Source: Berghia stephanieae (lineage: Eukaryota > Mollusca > Gastropoda > Nudibranchia > Aeolidiidae). Taken from it: a stretch of DNA of 64,000 bases. Location of the stretch: the NCBI GenBank assembly GCA_034508935.3, contig CM067449.1, forward strand, positions 36,950,717-37,014,716. The letters run 5' to 3'. Each line of letters begins with the position of its first letter. The stretch's first letter is position 1. Below, one piece after another: positions 45,288 to 54,689 of this stretch. A program made the translations under genes and the position numbers. The notes under the pieces are model-generated. The model saw nothing but the letters and a program-made list of their open reading frames with translations. It did not search any database and had not been told where the DNA came from.

Positions 45288-45339
<52 letters not shown>

Positions 45340-45345
45340 AAAAAA
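44516..45345. repeat. Long (TATC)n microsatellite with (CT)n and (TA)n parts
   Basis: About 830 bases of TATC/CTAT, with variant blocks (AATC, CTCT, and TA at 45127-45168). It is the largest simple-sequence block in the window. Confidence 0.95.
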
Positions 45346-45356
45346 TAAATCAATCA

Positions 45357-46074
45357 TGAAATATAACCTCCAAGTCAATGCCAATAAAACCGAATTTACA
45401 ACAATATCGAGGAACAAAGAGGAATGGAAAAGAACAAAGAAAGTCGGCTCACTAATTGGAGACACCGAGGATGTACAAAGAAGAAAACAGCTATCAAACG
45501 CCGCACTCAGTAAACTCACCAATGTATGGATTAGAGGTGACAAAATAAAGAGAAAAACCAAACTGAAACTGTACCGTGCTCTTGTAAAACCGGTACTTCT
45601 GTATAACTGCGGCACTTGGGCGTTGACAAAATCCGAAGAAGAACATCTGAATGCCTTCCATCGCACACAGCTAAGAAGGGTACTGGACATCAAATACCCA
45701 AAAAAGATCTCAAATGAATCACTCTATAAGATCACAAAAGAAAGACCAATCTCCCTTGACATTTTACAACAACGATGGCAACTTTTCGGTCACATACTAC
45801 GCAGGGACAAAAACATACCAGCTAACCAAGCCATGTCGGGATACTTCCAAAAACACGGGAACCTTTTCAGAGGAAGACCGATCACAACACTCCCTGTGAT
45901 CCTAAACAAAAACCTCACAACACTTGGACAAAGCATTAGTCTCATAACGGCAGGGGACCTTGAAAATCTGAGAACCCTAGCAGAGGACCGGCAATATTGG
46001 AGACACCTCACACAGGAAATACTGGAAACAGCCAAGGCGACCCGATCTTTTGGTCGAGACGCGAAAGGCATCTA
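45357..46074 (+). mobile_element. LINE C-terminal fragment, open frame of 239 codons
   Basis: It begins in the microsatellite and reads MKYNLQVNANKTEFTTISRN, then TKKVGSLIGDTEDVQRRKQL, LYRALVKPVLLYNCGTWALT, and QRWQLFGHILRRDKNIPANQ. This is the thumb and C-terminal region that follows the YADD segment in LINE reverse transcriptases. It is 5' truncated, but the remaining frame is intact to its stop at 46072-46074, so the insertion is rather young. The clade was not assigned. Confidence 0.85.
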
Positions 46075-46080
46075 AGTGAA

Positions 46081-46580
46081 GTGAAGTGAGATGATTAGTT
46101 TCCAACAAAAATCATATTTATTAGAAAAATAACTGTGGAACATATTTTTCTTGGGAGACTTGAGAGAATTCAGCAGCAGCCTTTTCTAGTTTATTCTGAT
46201 CTCTTTGAATTATTTTAACCGCAAATGATAAAGCCAATACCTCGTTGTCAGCTTTTTCCATGTGAGTGTGTTCAAGAAAACCATATTATGTTGTCTTATT
46301 GAAACCTAAAAATGTTTCCTATCCTGAGGTATAGCTGTCGAGGCCTGGTAGTACCGGCTGGATACTGTCTCTGAACCTGGTTGAGTGAACGTATGACTGG
46401 GTGCAACCTCTTTCACAGCATTCTTTGCAATACATCTTGATTAATTCTGACAATTTATGGATTCTTTCTTTGGTCTGTTCTATACTTGAATGGTTTATAT
46501 GCAGCATGACTCCAGAAAGGAGCGCTTTTGTGAAACACAACGAGTAACAACTTGCAACAACCTTGCAGAAAACATGAATC
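46081..46580. other. Unassigned sequence with an orphan minus-strand frame
   Basis: A minus-strand frame at 46319-46585 encodes 88 residues including IHKLSELIKMYCKECCERGC and TRFRDSIQPVLPGLDSYTSG. I do not recognise it. It could be a transposon exon or chance. Confidence 0.3.
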
Positions 46581-46584
46581 AACA

Positions 46585-47314
46585 AATCTTATTAGACTTT
46601 AGTAAAGCATTTGATAAAGTCCATTAACATACTCTGGCTATTAAACTGCGGAGATATGGAATCATGAGTAACATACACGACTGGATAATGGATTTTCTAA
46701 CTAACCGTAAACAACTGAAAGAGCAATGTCAGAGTTAGCTCCAGTACTACAGGCGTGCCACTAGGTACCGTAATGGATCCCCTCATGGTCCTTATCTACA
46801 TCAATGATTTGCCTGAAAGAGTGTCGCCAGGAACTCAATGAGACTATTTGCGGATGACAGCCTTCTGTACAGAGCAATACAGCAGAAGGAAGACTCAGTA
46901 ATTCTTCATCGGGACCTTGATTCCAGAAAATTACCAACAAAAAGAAGATAATACCATCCTAATACACAACAACACACTAGATGAAGTCACCAATGCAAAA
47001 TATATCGGATTAATGATAAACAATCGCCTGACCTGGAAAGACCACCTTCCAAACATTGGCAGGAAGGCAAACTCCAACCTGTGATTCTTTAGAAGAAACC
47101 TCTTCGGCTACAAAGTAACCATAAAAGAGAAATGCTGTAAAGCTTATGTTAGATCAACACTTGAGTAAAGCAGTACGGTATGGGATCCCGATTACACCTC
47201 CGAAATTAAGGAAATAGAATTAATAATATTTTTAAAAGATATAAAATTCGTTCAACAAAATCCCCAAACAAATCAAGGCCATATATGACACCCCATTTTG
47301 AACCACCGAAGGAA

Positions 47315-47393
<79 letters not shown>

Positions 47394-47575
47394 ATAAACT
47401 AAATGTATTTTACAAAGGTCAGAAAAAACCAGGTCATGTGTCATTACACGGCCTCCAACAGAACAAGAGGAAACCTGTCAAATTTATGTTGCTACAATCT
47501 AGAGTGGACTGCTATCTTCGCTCATTTCTACCCTCAACTATAAGAATGTGGAACAATTTGGATAATTCCCAGTAA
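46585..47575 (+). mobile_element. LINE of the CR1/L2 group, 5' truncated, heavily decayed
   Basis: Pieces in order: ILLDFSKAFDKVH, KLRRYGIMSNIHDWIMDFL, TTGVPLGTVMDPLMVLIYIN, then DEVTNAKYIGLMINNRLTWK, DHLPNIGRKANSNL, KEKCCKAYVRSTLE and, after a (GA)n expansion (47313-47389), LQSRVDCYLRSFLPSTIRMW. It is related to the copy at 30611-31930 but more diverged. Many stops and shifts mark an old copy. Confidence 0.82.
47313..47389. repeat. (GA)n microsatellite within a LINE
   Basis: About 38 GA units, splitting the LINE C-terminal region. Confidence 0.95.
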
Positions 47576-47849
47576 AACAATTGTGAATGCTGCTGCTGAG
47601 ATTTCCACGAGGAAGCTTCAGCTTGGAGAGGAAGAAGAATAAGAATAATAAGAAATCATTTCAGCAACAGCAAAACTAGAACTTTGTTTGTTTTGGTAAT
47701 ATTCAGCAGTTTTGTTATTGTTCATAAAGCGGACATGACAAATCTTCTGATAATGAGCTTCATGCGCAATCAAATTACCATTTGAGAACACGGAGAGAAT
47801 CTGGATATCGTTTATAATTTCTGATTAAATTTATGTTGTTTTTTTTTTA

Positions 47850-48010
47850 CCTCTGGAAACGCTTTTATGCTCGCCGGAGAAATATTTCATACGGGCGTCC
47901 GCCATTGTTCCAATAGTTTAGAGCCAGTGTTACTAAGTTACCATGCGTCATTAGGAAGGAAGTGACGTTACGACTGTTGAAGAGTATTGTATTAGGTCAT
48001 CTGCTTGCTG
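47850..48010 (-). repeat. ATGGCGGACGCCC repeat, copy 1
   Basis: On the minus strand it reads ACAGTCGTAACGTCACTTCC, then GACGCATGGTAA, GGCTCTAAACTATTGGAACA, and ATGGCGGACGCCCGTATGAA. It matches 62955-63110 closely in the opposite relative orientation. Both encode M-A-D-A-x-M-K-Y-F-S-G-E-H-K from the same ATG. Confidence 0.8.
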
Positions 48011-48019
48011 CTGTAAACT

Positions 48020-49249
48020 TTAACATTGTCCGTTTCGTTCGGCAACATTTCCGATAGTCATTCTTGCTTTGCACATTTTATATTTATCCAATGGATTTTT
48101 TGTTTTCTTGAATATGTTTTTCAAATTTTTAAATAGGCCTACTTTCCCCATTCTCATTTCCCTACACTCCCCGTCATACCATCCCCTCGTTTTGACCTTG
48201 TTACTAAGTTGTTTTCCTACTTGATGAGGTTTGGCAGCAGTCAAAATTAAGTCTTTTAATTTTGTGATACTAACCTTAATAATCTCGTCATAGTCTCCGT
48301 CGCTATCAAGTATTTTTAAAATTTCAAGCAAATTATCAGTACATTCAACTTGTTGCATGTTGGCAATAAACTCCTCCTTTTTCTCCTCCCTCCACTTCAT
48401 TCTATTTTTGTATGTTGTATTGGAATGTAGATCTTGAGAATGGTTTAAAGTTTGACATGTAATTTTCAAAACAATGGAAGCATGGTCGGAATAAACATTA
48501 AAATCGTTCACAATAAAATTGTTTACTAAAGGTAATATGCCTAATGAACACAACGCATAGTCAATAGTACTTTGACCGTTTCTGTTACAAAAAGTCACCT
48601 TCCCTACCCCTTTATCTTCCCCCGCCCTACCATTATTGATGATAACCATGTCACTCATTTTACACATTCTGACAAGTCGTTGCCCCCACTCATTTACTCC
48701 TTGATCTTCATTTGAACAATTGACAAGCATGTTGCGGACTGACAGGTGTTCCATTGCCATACCTCTGATACCGTCTATCGTTGTGATATCATTATCTTTT
48801 TCAAAACTTATATTTTCTTCATAGATATCATATAGCCCGCCCGTCCTGGAGTTTAAATCACCTATAACTATAATGTCACCTTTCGATTTCAGTTCGGCAA
48901 ATTTGCCAGTTAAAATCTCGTACCCATCTATTCCTGAGTCGAGCGTGTTGCGAGATGACGAGACGGGTTTCATATAAACACAGATAGTGTATATGTCCTC
49001 CCGTAAACCAAAAACTTTTTTACACAATTTAAAAATCAGACCGTCCTCAAAATCCCAATGACACTTAATTATTCCTTTCCAAATACTATTTTTAAAGAAG
49101 CATACTAACCCCTCATTATCTCTTTTTGCTTTTTTCCTGCGTTTGCGATGCTTACTTACACATTCATATCCATTTAAAAACAATACATTATACTCATTCG
49201 TCCAACACTCGCTTAACACAATCATATCACAAACATTTATCTTATTCAC
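48020..49249 (-). CDS. LINE ORF2 N-terminal part: APE endonuclease, open over 409 codons
   Basis: Motifs: DMIVLSECWTNEYNVLFLNG, IIVIGDLNSRTGGLYDIYEE, then GQSTIDYALCSLGILPLV and FNVYSDHASIVLKI. These are the catalytic GDLN, the ID..L and the SDH blocks of the exonuclease-endonuclease-phosphatase fold, which nicks target DNA. It ends with a linker (RGWYDGECREMRMGKVGLFK). The frame stops at 48020 before any reverse transcriptase, so the element is 3' truncated. The fold itself looks undamaged. A start further upstream is possible, since endonuclease-like sequence (SFLSVLSLNVNSS) precedes the first Met. Confidence 0.88.
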   Translation of the reverse strand: MNKINVCDMIVLSECWTNEYNVLFLNGYECVSKHRKRRKKAKRDNEGLVCFFKNSIWKGIIKCHWDFEDGLIFKLCKKVFGLREDIYTICVYMKPVSSSRNTLDSGIDGYEILTGKFAELKSKGDIIVIGDLNSRTGGLYDIYEENISFEKDNDITTIDGIRGMAMEHLSVRNMLVNCSNEDQGVNEWGQRLVRMCKMSDMVIINNGRAGEDKGVGKVTFCNRNGQSTIDYALCSLGILPLVNNFIVNDFNVYSDHASIVLKITCQTLNHSQDLHSNTTYKNRMKWREEKKEEFIANMQQVECTDNLLEILKILDSDGDYDEIIKVSITKLKDLILTAAKPHQVGKQLSNKVKTRGWYDGECREMRMGKVGLFKNLKNIFKKTKNPLDKYKMCKARMTIGNVAERNGQC

Positions 49250-49349
49250 AAAATCATCATTCTCCAGCTTCGAAACAAGACTGCTATTTACATTTAAAGA
49301 TAAAACGGATAAAAATGATATTTTGGTTCCGGGGGGCCCTGGTACCTCA

Positions 49350-50139
49350 TCCTACGGTCTCCCGACAACATCGATTTCTTTGACGATCTTCCCGTCGACG
49401 ATGAGTTTGGCAGGGTATATGATAGAGGCCCGCTTTCCTTTTTCGTAGCTCCACGACCTCCGGAACCAGCATCTCCCTGGCCTTCCTGATCTCGTAAGGG
49501 AAGTCTTCCGATATGCCGTATGGCTTTCTTAAATTGATCTTCTCCATTCTTACTAATTCTCGAACTTGGTAATTCAAGAAATTAGCGATTATTGGCCGTG
49601 GTCGATCATTATTCGCCCTTGGTCGCCCAATGCGGTGGGTCCTTTGTATATCAACTGGTTGATTTATATGTAATTCCTTCTTTATAAAATATTTTAACAA
49701 CCCTAAACAATCCTCATTTTTTATCTTCCTTGACACCGTAAAAAAGCAAGTTGTTCCTCCTCCATCTCGCATCCTGATCAATCACCCTCCATTGCATCCG
49801 CTTCAACTTCTCATCCGCATCCTCCTCCCTTCTCCTCATTCTAACCACTTCCTCACTCTGTCTTCTCACGTTCGCCTCAATCATATCCATCCTCTCGTCT
49901 TGTTTTTCTATTTTCTCCAGCACCTTTTTAACGGCAGCACCTAGAGGAGAGACTTCACTTGTCACGATTCCCAACGCCTTGAGTACTGCATTCAACCTTT
50001 CTTTCAATCCCATCACCTCATCTCTCAAAAAGCACAAATCCTTTCTCACTTCTTTCACTTCTTCCGTAACTTCGCTATTATCACTCCCTAGTCTCATCCT
50101 CTTCGCATCACGATAACATACTTCATTTACGCTCGACAT
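49350..50139 (-). pseudogene. LINE ORF1: coiled coil plus RRM-like nucleic-acid chaperone, two frame shifts
   Basis: It starts MSSVNEVCYRDAKRMRLGSD. Residues about 25-110 form a coiled coil (LRDEVMGLKERLNAVLKALG, then RMRRREEDADEKLKRM). Then come RRNNLLFYGVKEDK and, in the next frame, QRTHRIGRPRANNDRPRPII and ISEDFPYEIRKAREMLVPEV. The last part, IIYPAKLIVDGKIVKEIDVV, is in a third frame and ends in TAG. The RRM-plus-basic layout is that of L1-type ORF1p, which coats LINE RNA. The shifts lie near 49720 and 49440. Confidence 0.82.
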
Positions 50140-50540
50140 TATAACAACAAAGGACGACGTTTAAACAGTTCACAATATAACTTGATAGGGCACTTGATAG
50201 GGCAAGAGTTTAATGTATTCACAGTCACAGAACGTAGATAGGAAATATAACAAGGTCGGTTGACAGGTGGACAACGATGATGATAGTGCCGATTACTGAG
50301 AAATATTCACAATGAAATGAGAAAATATAACAACTAAGGTTTACAGGCGAACAGCGACGATGACGGTGACGATGACAGTGAAAAATACGATGGCTGAAAA
50401 CACTGATTATTTAAAAATTATTATTGTAAAAAGTCCAAAAAATAGTCAAAATGATAAAGGGAAATGTCACGAATAGATTAATATAAATTCCAATCCAAGA
50501 CAGCAACAATTACTTGAGAAATGTACGATAACACCACAGC
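50140..50540. other. Unassigned, perhaps the 5' region of the LINE at 48020-50139
   Basis: No coding signal. ACGATGA/ACGGTGA words recur, which is common in LINE leaders. Confidence 0.35.
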
Positions 50541-51306
50541 AGATAGAAACACGTCTTGACACCTTGACACACAACAACAAAGATGGAGATACTGTTGAGG
50601 AATGGGCTGACCAATATAATCTGACACTCCTCCATGACTCCAAAAGTCAAACCATCATTTTCAAGCGCTCGCTGGAGAAGAGGCTGCAACCCAGACCTTG
50701 TATTTGTGTCTTCCAGACATCCCCAAAACTTTCAGAAATCTGTCGGCAACCCCATACTAAAATCCCAACACAGACCTATCACCATTGATGTAGGACCTGT
50801 CATTAGACCCGTGAGAGCAAACCTCTACCCAGATTCAATTTTCGGAAGGCAAGGTGGGAAAAGTTCTCGTTAGACATAAATGATAGCATCAATACCATCG
50901 ATCCAGTTCCCAAAAACTACGACCAGTTCCAGAAGCTTGTTTGGAGAATTGCCAAAAAACACATACCTAGAGGCTGCAGGAAATCCTATATACCATACCT
51001 ACAGCAAGGAACTTTATAAACAGTATGTGGAGGCTTTCGAAACAGATCCATTTGCTGAAGAAACTGTGCAACTTGGTGGTGAGACCTAAATGACTTCCAT
51101 TGTCGAAACAAAGTCCGAAAGATGGAAGGAAATGATAACCAGCACAAACAACAAGAAAACCTGGTCAACTATGAAAAAACAGAAAATATAGAAAATAACA
51201 AACAAACCAGGGTTGCAGCCGTGACACCAAACGATGTAACAATCAAATCAACTGAGCAAATAATCCCCATTTATCCGGGCTTTTGACCGGCCTCACAAGG
51301 TGCGGG
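50541..51306 (+). mobile_element. LINE fragment, end of endonuclease and linker
   Basis: Frames in order: DGDTVEEWADQYNLTLLHDS, then SSARWRRGCNPDLVFVSSRH, SQHRPITIDVGPVIRPVRAN, then KELYKQYVEAFETDPFAEET and ERWKEMITSTNNKKTWSTMK. This is the GYNPDL/SQHRPI endonuclease end and the linker before the reverse transcriptase. Several frame changes are present. From 51155 on it is also the left arm of a perfect inverted repeat. Confidence 0.8.
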
Positions 51307-51378
51307 ATTTCATCTCATAAAGGGCTGGGTTGTAACTATAATATAATAATGTAAATTATGACATCAATGATCCAGATT

Positions 51379-51908
51379 CTGGGTGGGGTTCCTGGCCTCC
51401 CATGGGCAGGGAGGTACGAGCTTACTGTGTCTTCTATTCCCCTACATCTGTTTTCCAACATGCTTTCTGTCTTTGTCTTGGAATGAGGTTCCTTGGTTTT
51501 GTCCTGGTCCTGGCCGGATGCCCTGGCTGAAGGGGAAACAGTCAAATGTATAGTTAGTTTTGGGAGATGATATTTTTTTTCTTGTAAATCGTTTCTCTGT
51601 TGTGCATTGTATTATGTTTTCTTTATATTATATATAATTTGTAAAACATTTGAGTGTATTCCTCTTAGTGGGGACCTGTGCTTGTGTATGAATGAGACTT
51701 TTAGTGATCTCAAACTAAGTACTTTGATAGTGTGCGCTTGGAATCTACACCTGTTTCTTATTTGAACCAATTCCCCTTTGTCTTACCTTTTCTTGGATGC
51801 TTTAATTGTAATTCTAGAACTTTTTACTATCCCATTTTCTTCCATTTTATGATATGACCTTAAGGTGTTGCAAGTGCCGTAAAACCCTTAGAAACAAACA
51901 AAAAACAA
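51379..51908 (+). repeat. R1 retroposon, complete reference copy with 12 bp target duplication
   Basis: ATGATCCAGATT is present directly on both sides (51367-51378 and 51909-51920). The element is 530 bases: it starts CTGGGTGGGGTTCCTGGCCT, then has CTTACTGTGTCTTCTATTCC, TTTGTCTTGGAATGAGGTTC, GGGAAACAGTCAAATGTATA, GGGGACCTGTGCTTGTGT, TTAGTGATCTCAAACTAAG, TTTTTACTATCCCATTTTCT and the 3' end GCAAGTGCCGTAAAACCC with an AAACA-rich tail. Variable-length direct repeats plus an A-rich 3' tail mean it moved by target-primed reverse transcription. Full copies share one 5' start, so it behaves as a long SINE rather than a truncated LINE. No protein and no convincing tRNA head are seen. Confidence 0.92.
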
Positions 51909-52069
51909 ATGATCCAGATTAAAACCCAGTTGAGCATTTCTTTGTTATCATGGATTGTGCTCTTTGGCGTCAAGAATACGACAACCGGGAAACAAAGAAC
52001 TCCCAAGGGACCGTCTCAGGACATGTCCTGGCCGCCAGATCAATCGCGTTTAGGTAAAATACACACAAA

Positions 52070-52214
52070 AGATTCCAGCCACATAAAACGTACCAGCACA
52101 GAAAATTATGCATAACCGTTAACGTGAAGAGAATTGATAGAATGAAATCAGTTAGTGAGAACTAATCATCCAATAGGCTGTATAAAAACAATAACAAAGA
52201 GTTGAGTGACGTCA
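52070..52214 (-). repeat. Fold-back family F1, right-arm piece
   Basis: It shares CGTACCAGCACAGAAAATTATG, reduced here to AGTGAGAACTAATCAT, then AAAAACAATAACAAAG and the end GAGTGACGTCAT, with the right arm of the unit at 57868-58212. It is diverged. Confidence 0.65.
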
Positions 52215-52327
52215 TCTTCGCTGATTGTTCGTCACACTTTATGTCAAAACATTTCAAATTCATGCAAAATATGTTATCCATTAACCAATTAACCAGAAAA
52301 CATCCTGCCACCAAAATACTTATACCA

Positions 52328-52430
52328 CCTTTTGATTCAATATCTAACCTATTTATCAGCCCTCCGAAGGAAGTTACATACACACTTCCAATTAGTTTAG
52401 AACCGGAAAAGTAGAAAGAGCGACGTCACG
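52328..52430 (+). repeat. Repeat Q, copy 1
   Basis: GATTCAATATCTAACCTATT, then CCTCCGAAGGAAGTTACATA, CACTTCCAATTAGTTTAGAA and GACGTCACGA match 61830-61935 in order. No ends or function were recognised. Confidence 0.6.
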
Positions 52431-52828
52431 AATTTTCTTTCCTATTGACACCCGCACCTTGTGAGGCCGGTCAAAAGCCCGGATAAATGGGGATTATTTG
52501 CTCAGTTGATTTGATTGTTACATCGTTTGGTGTCACGGCTGCAACCCTGGTTTGTTTGTTATTTTCTATATTTTCTGTTTTTTCATAGTTGACCAGGTTT
52601 TCTAGGACATGCGTCATAATGTAAACAATGGCAGTGATTGGTAAACATAGCGAACAACACAGGTTTTACTATCGATGGTTTGTGTCTTAGTAAAATAAGC
52701 ACTGTTCTGCCGCTTTATTAATAGAACAAACATATTTTAAACTATGTGTAAACTTATACGTTTATAAAATGATCTAGAAAATCATGTGAGAACTAGTCAC
52801 CCATTTGGCGGTATAAATAGTTCGAAGT

Positions 52829-53245
52829 TGACGTCACTCAGGTCTTTGTTACTGTTTTTTTGCCATCCGCGTTTAAGAGTAATTCTCACTAAACTATATA
52901 AACGTGACTATAAACGATCATGGTTACACACAATTTTGTGTGTTGGTCCGTTTTGCTTCCAGATTCCAAAATTGTGAGCTTCTTAACCAAGCGAACACTA
53001 TCTATAGATAATATGCGCTTGGCTAAAAAGCTCACATTGCCATCCAGAAGTATAACGAACCAACACACAAAGCTATGTGTAACCTTAAACGTTTATAGTC
53101 TTGATAATACCGTTTAGTGAGAATTAATCATAAACGCGGATAGCAAAAAAACAAAAAAAAAAACAAAAAAAAAAAACAATAAAAAAAAAACAAACAAACA
53201 AACAAACAACAACAAAAAACCAATAACAAAGACCCGATTGAAGTC
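52829..53245. repeat. Fold-back family F1, whole unit with two arms
   Basis: The left arm starts TGACGTCACTCAGGTC, then TTTGCCATCCGCGTTT, TCACTAAACTATATAAACGT and TTTTGTGTGTTGGTCCGTT. After a centre CTATCTATAGATAATATGCG near 53003, the right arm repeats these blocks as complements (CACATTGCCATCCAGAAG, CCAACACACAAAGCTATGTG, TAGTGAGAATTAATCATAAA, CAATAACAAAGACC). An A/AAAC-rich stretch (53145-53215) lies in the right arm. The RNA would fold into a hairpin of about 170 bp. Confidence 0.82.
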
Positions 53246-53587
53246 AGCTTCATTCTATCAATAAAAATAATAACAATGATCAGAGATTTCATTCACGTCA
53301 TTCTTTATAAGCAACCAAATATGTTTGTCCGAACACGTTTTGAAGGTGTGTCACAAATTCCGTGTTTTGATTGGTCAGAAGTCTACTGGTTAATAGTTTG
53401 TCAACTGTCGCGTTAATGTAGCGCAATGTGTGTTGAATCATCATAGCCGTATGGCGAGGAACTGTTTTGGAGATTTGCTGCGAGAGCTAAGTAGCTACAG
53501 TCTGTCTCAAAGTACGTTCCGCCAGTTCTAATCAAACAAGCTGGTAAAATTTTGAAAATGGTCAGTAGGGAGAGAGTAAAATCTAGT

Positions 53588-53632
53588 ACTGGGGTCCCGT
53601 AGCTCAGTTGGTAGAGCACTCGTTCGACACGC
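53588..53632 (+). repeat. Truncated tRNA-like SINE head
   Basis: TCCCGTAGCTCAGTTGGTAG then AGCACTCGTT is a tRNA 5' half with a perfect A box. The B box half is absent, so it is not a working tRNA gene. Flanks 53246-53587 and 53633-53881 show nothing else. Confidence 0.65.
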
Positions 53633-53881
53633 AAAGAAACGAATATCTATAAAAGATGCAGTTGCTTTTTTGTTTGTTTGTTTTTTTCTTGTTTTTTTTT
53701 TCAGAACTATAACAAACATTTTTCTTCAGATTTTCAGATGTACAAAAGAAATCAAGATGAAAATAATGATGGCTGTATCGTAACGAATGTGACCAATTTC
53801 TTGTGGTTCTTAAGGAGAGGGTTTATCCTCCTTAAATATGACACTCGGTTCTGACCTGTAGGTGCGTAGACCAAACCCCCA

Positions 53882-54305
53882 GTGGACGGCGCTTTATGGG
53901 GTAGCAGATACAGCGGTAAATTATTTGCACACTGCTCAAAAGGTCCCGAGTTCGACTCCCCGCGTGCTGTGCGAAGTTACCTTAGCCTGTTTTTAGCTAT
54001 GCATTGCTGCTGGCGCCTGAGTTATTCTATCTTTACTCGAATGAAGCACAGCAAACAATTTTCCCCTTGTGGAGGAATATAGGGAATTTTAAAATGTATA
54101 TCATCAATGTTATCATTCAGTTTTCCTCACCTTACTCATGTATAAAATGTACCTGACCGATAGCAGCGTTTTCTTTTCCGAAAAAAAGAGTTGTGAGACC
54201 GCCCTGCTGGCGTCAAGTCTCGTCCCTCATCTTAAGTGTAAATGTTGCATTGAACCCCTTGTAAAGCGCTTTGAGTACATAATTAAGTAGATAATGCGCA
54301 ATATG
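53882..54305 (+). mobile_element. tRNA-headed SINE with shared core domain, sense copy
   Basis: The head reads TAGCAGATACAGCGGTAAAT (A-box region) and GGTCCCGAGTTCGACTCC (B box). The core has CTTACTCATGTATAAAATGT then ACCTGACCGA. The 3' part has TTGTAAAGCGCTTTGAGTAC and ATAATGCGCAATATGCA. Core and 3' part match the antisense SINE at 21099-21405, although the tRNA heads differ. Confidence 0.82.
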
Positions 54306-54327
54306 CAAGTTCCTGTCTCTTTTTTTG

Positions 54328-54331
<4 letters not shown>

Positions 54332-54403
<72 letters not shown>

Positions 54404-54412
54404 GGGGGGGGG
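54332..54412. repeat. (GA)n microsatellite with G run
   Basis: About 34 GA units followed by AAGGGGGGGGGG. Confidence 0.95.
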
Positions 54413-54689
54413 GAAGAGAAAATCATAATAAAGGGACATAAGCATGCAAAACCCGGGTAAGTCATAATTTACAGAATGGCCTCTCTTGAAGGAATCAGCC
54501 CACTGTTGGAAAAATAACATTGAACAAAAAGCCGGTGGCATTGGAATCTTCAATCGGCAATCACCTCCTCTTAGAATATAATGATGTGATGTTGAGATTG
54601 AGATGTCTTCCTGTGACAATCTCTCCAAGACCCGGCGTTGTGTCCTTGAATAAGACATTTTACAATCTTAGTTTCATTCAACTCAGAAA

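Larger units (their letters stand above)
48020..50139 (-). mobile_element. LINE with L1-like ORF1 and an APE endonuclease, 3' truncated
   Basis: Two coding regions on the minus strand, ORF1 (50139 down to about 49350) and the start of ORF2 (49249 to 48020). The reverse transcriptase is absent; homology stops near 48060. The 5' non-coding part may reach to about 50500. Confidence 0.85.
51155..52602. repeat. Perfect 152 bp inverted repeat, spacer 1144 bp
   Basis: The left arm 51155-51306 (GAAAACCTGGTCAACTATG ... CACAAGGTGCGGG) is exactly complementary to 52451-52602. By eye no mismatch was found. The left arm lies in LINE coding sequence. The spacer holds a complete R1 and fold-back debris. 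Confidence 0.93.

Noticed and set aside
51155-52602. 152 bp inverted repeat as terminal repeats of a transposon
   Set aside because: LINE coding sequence runs from outside straight into the left arm, and no target duplication flanks the arms.
53588-53632. Functional tRNA gene
   Set aside because: Only the 5' half with the A box is present; the sequence leaves the tRNA pattern before an anticodon arm can close.
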